Below are positions 5,830 to 6,476 of a stretch of DNA of 6,476 bases, piece by piece (within the stretch, counting starts at the first letter, position 1; every line of letters starts with the position of its first letter). The notes below the pieces were generated by a model. That model did no database searches. It was not told the origin of the DNA and saw only the letters and a program-made list of their open reading frames with translations. A program made the position numbers and the translations under genes. Source of the DNA: Polaromonas sp. YR568 (lineage in GTDB: Bacteria; Pseudomonadota; Gammaproteobacteria; Burkholderiales; Burkholderiaceae). The DNA lies in NCBI GenBank assembly GCA_945871335.1, contig CAMBWM010000130.1, forward strand, positions 1 through 6,476, given 5' to 3'.

Positions 5830-6476
5830 ATGATCCAAGTCACACTTCCAGACGCATCCAAACGCGATTTTCCGCAACCCGTTACTGTGGCTGAGGTGGC
5901 CGCTTCTATTGGCGCGGGTCTGGCCAAGGCCGCTTTGGGCGGTAAGGTCGACGGGCTGCTGGTGGACACCAGTTTTTTGATCGAGCGAGACAGCTCCTTG
6001 GCCATTATTACGGCCAAGGATGCAGAAGGCCTGGAGCTAATCCGTCACTCCGCCGCCCATTTGCTGGCTTATGCCGTCAAAGAGCTTTTCCCTGAAGCGC
6101 AGGTGACCATCGGCCCGGTAATCGAGAACGGCTTTTTCTACGACTTCTCATACAAGCGGCCTTTCACCCCCGAAGACCTTGAAGCGATTGAAAAGCGCAT
6201 GACCCAGCTCGCCGCCAAAGACGAGCCCGTGTTGCGCCGGGTGTTACCGCGCGATGAGGCTGTGGCGCATTTCAAAGCGATGGGCGAGCACTACAAGGCC
6301 GAGATCATCGGCAGCATTCCAGCCGGGGAAGATGTCTCGCTGTACCGCGAAGGCGCTTTTGAGGACCTGTGCCGCGGCCCTCACGTGCCCAGCACCGGCA
6401 AGCTCAAATTTTTCAAGCTCATGAAAGTGGCCGGTGCCTACTGGCGAGGTGACCACCGCAACGAAATGCTGCAACG
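5830..6476 (+). CDS. thrS: Threonyl-tRNA synthetase ThrS, N-terminal part (partial, runs off the window)
   Basis: The frame is open from the ATG at 5830 to the last base, giving 215 codons plus 2 nt; the full protein is normally about 640 aa. It begins [14 protein letters not shown], the usual start of the TGS domain (about residues 1-62). The editing domain follows, with HSAAH (His73, His77) and CRGPHVP (Cys181, His185) as the zinc-type editing-site residues that remove serine mischarged to tRNA-Thr (E. coli His73, His77, Cys182, His186). The catalytic and anticodon-binding domains lie beyond the window. The enzyme attaches threonine to tRNA-Thr in the cytoplasm. The start is set by homology, since no Shine-Dalgarno is visible in TTTCCTCATTAAAAAC before the ATG. 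In many proteobacteria thrS is followed by infC-rpmI-rplT; this cannot be checked here. Confidence 0.95.
   Translation, partial: MIQVTLPDASKRDFPQPVTVAEVAASIGAGLAKAALGGKVDGLLVDTSFLIERDSSLAIITAKDAEGLELIRHSAAHLLAYAVKELFPEAQVTIGPVIENGFFYDFSYKRPFTPEDLEAIEKRMTQLAAKDEPVLRRVLPRDEAVAHFKAMGEHYKAEIIGSIPAGEDVSLYREGAFEDLCRGPHVPSTGKLKFFKLMKVAGAYWRGDHRNEMLQ

Overview
The window looks like ordinary chromosomal sequence from a betaproteobacterium, most likely a Burkholderiales member of the Comamonadaceae type. This is inferred from the moderately GC-rich coding DNA, the protein sequences and the presence of isocitrate lyase next to thrS; no marker in the window fixes the genus. I see no phage, insertion sequence, CRISPR array, tRNA or rRNA.

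Positions 1-3115 (+ strand) hold most of a polyamine ABC importer operon in the order potF (3' end only), potG, potH, potI. The genes are tightly packed: 23 nt between potF and potG, 10 nt between potG and potH, and 1 nt between potH and potI. Protein lengths (370, 316 and 281 aa) and local sequence fit the E. coli PotFGHI putrescine system better than PotABCD. PotF would capture the polyamine in the periplasm, PotH and PotI form the membrane channel, and PotG hydrolyses ATP.

Positions 3112-4047 (- strand) hold an EamA/DMT-family permease of unknown substrate. It converges on potI, and the two stop codons share the palindrome TTAA.

Positions 4048-4413 are a 366-nt gene-free region with an AT-rich core. 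It lies between the divergent EamA gene and aceA and contains a series of inverted repeats. The most striking are two perfect palindromes sharing the core CTTATATAAG, with centres 30 bp apart. This is the most interesting part of the window and is probably the control region of aceA.

Positions 4414-5733 (+) hold aceA, the isocitrate lyase of the glyoxylate shunt. A strong intrinsic terminator hairpin follows at 5784-5816.

From 5830 to the end of the window (+) is the 5' part of thrS, threonyl-tRNA synthetase, covering the TGS domain and nearly all of the editing domain. The thrS start codon lies only 13 nt after the terminator T-tract and has no visible Shine-Dalgarno sequence.

I did not find a convincing undescribed multi-gene system. 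The unexplained signal is regulatory: the aceA upstream palindromes and the terminator/leader arrangement ahead of thrS.
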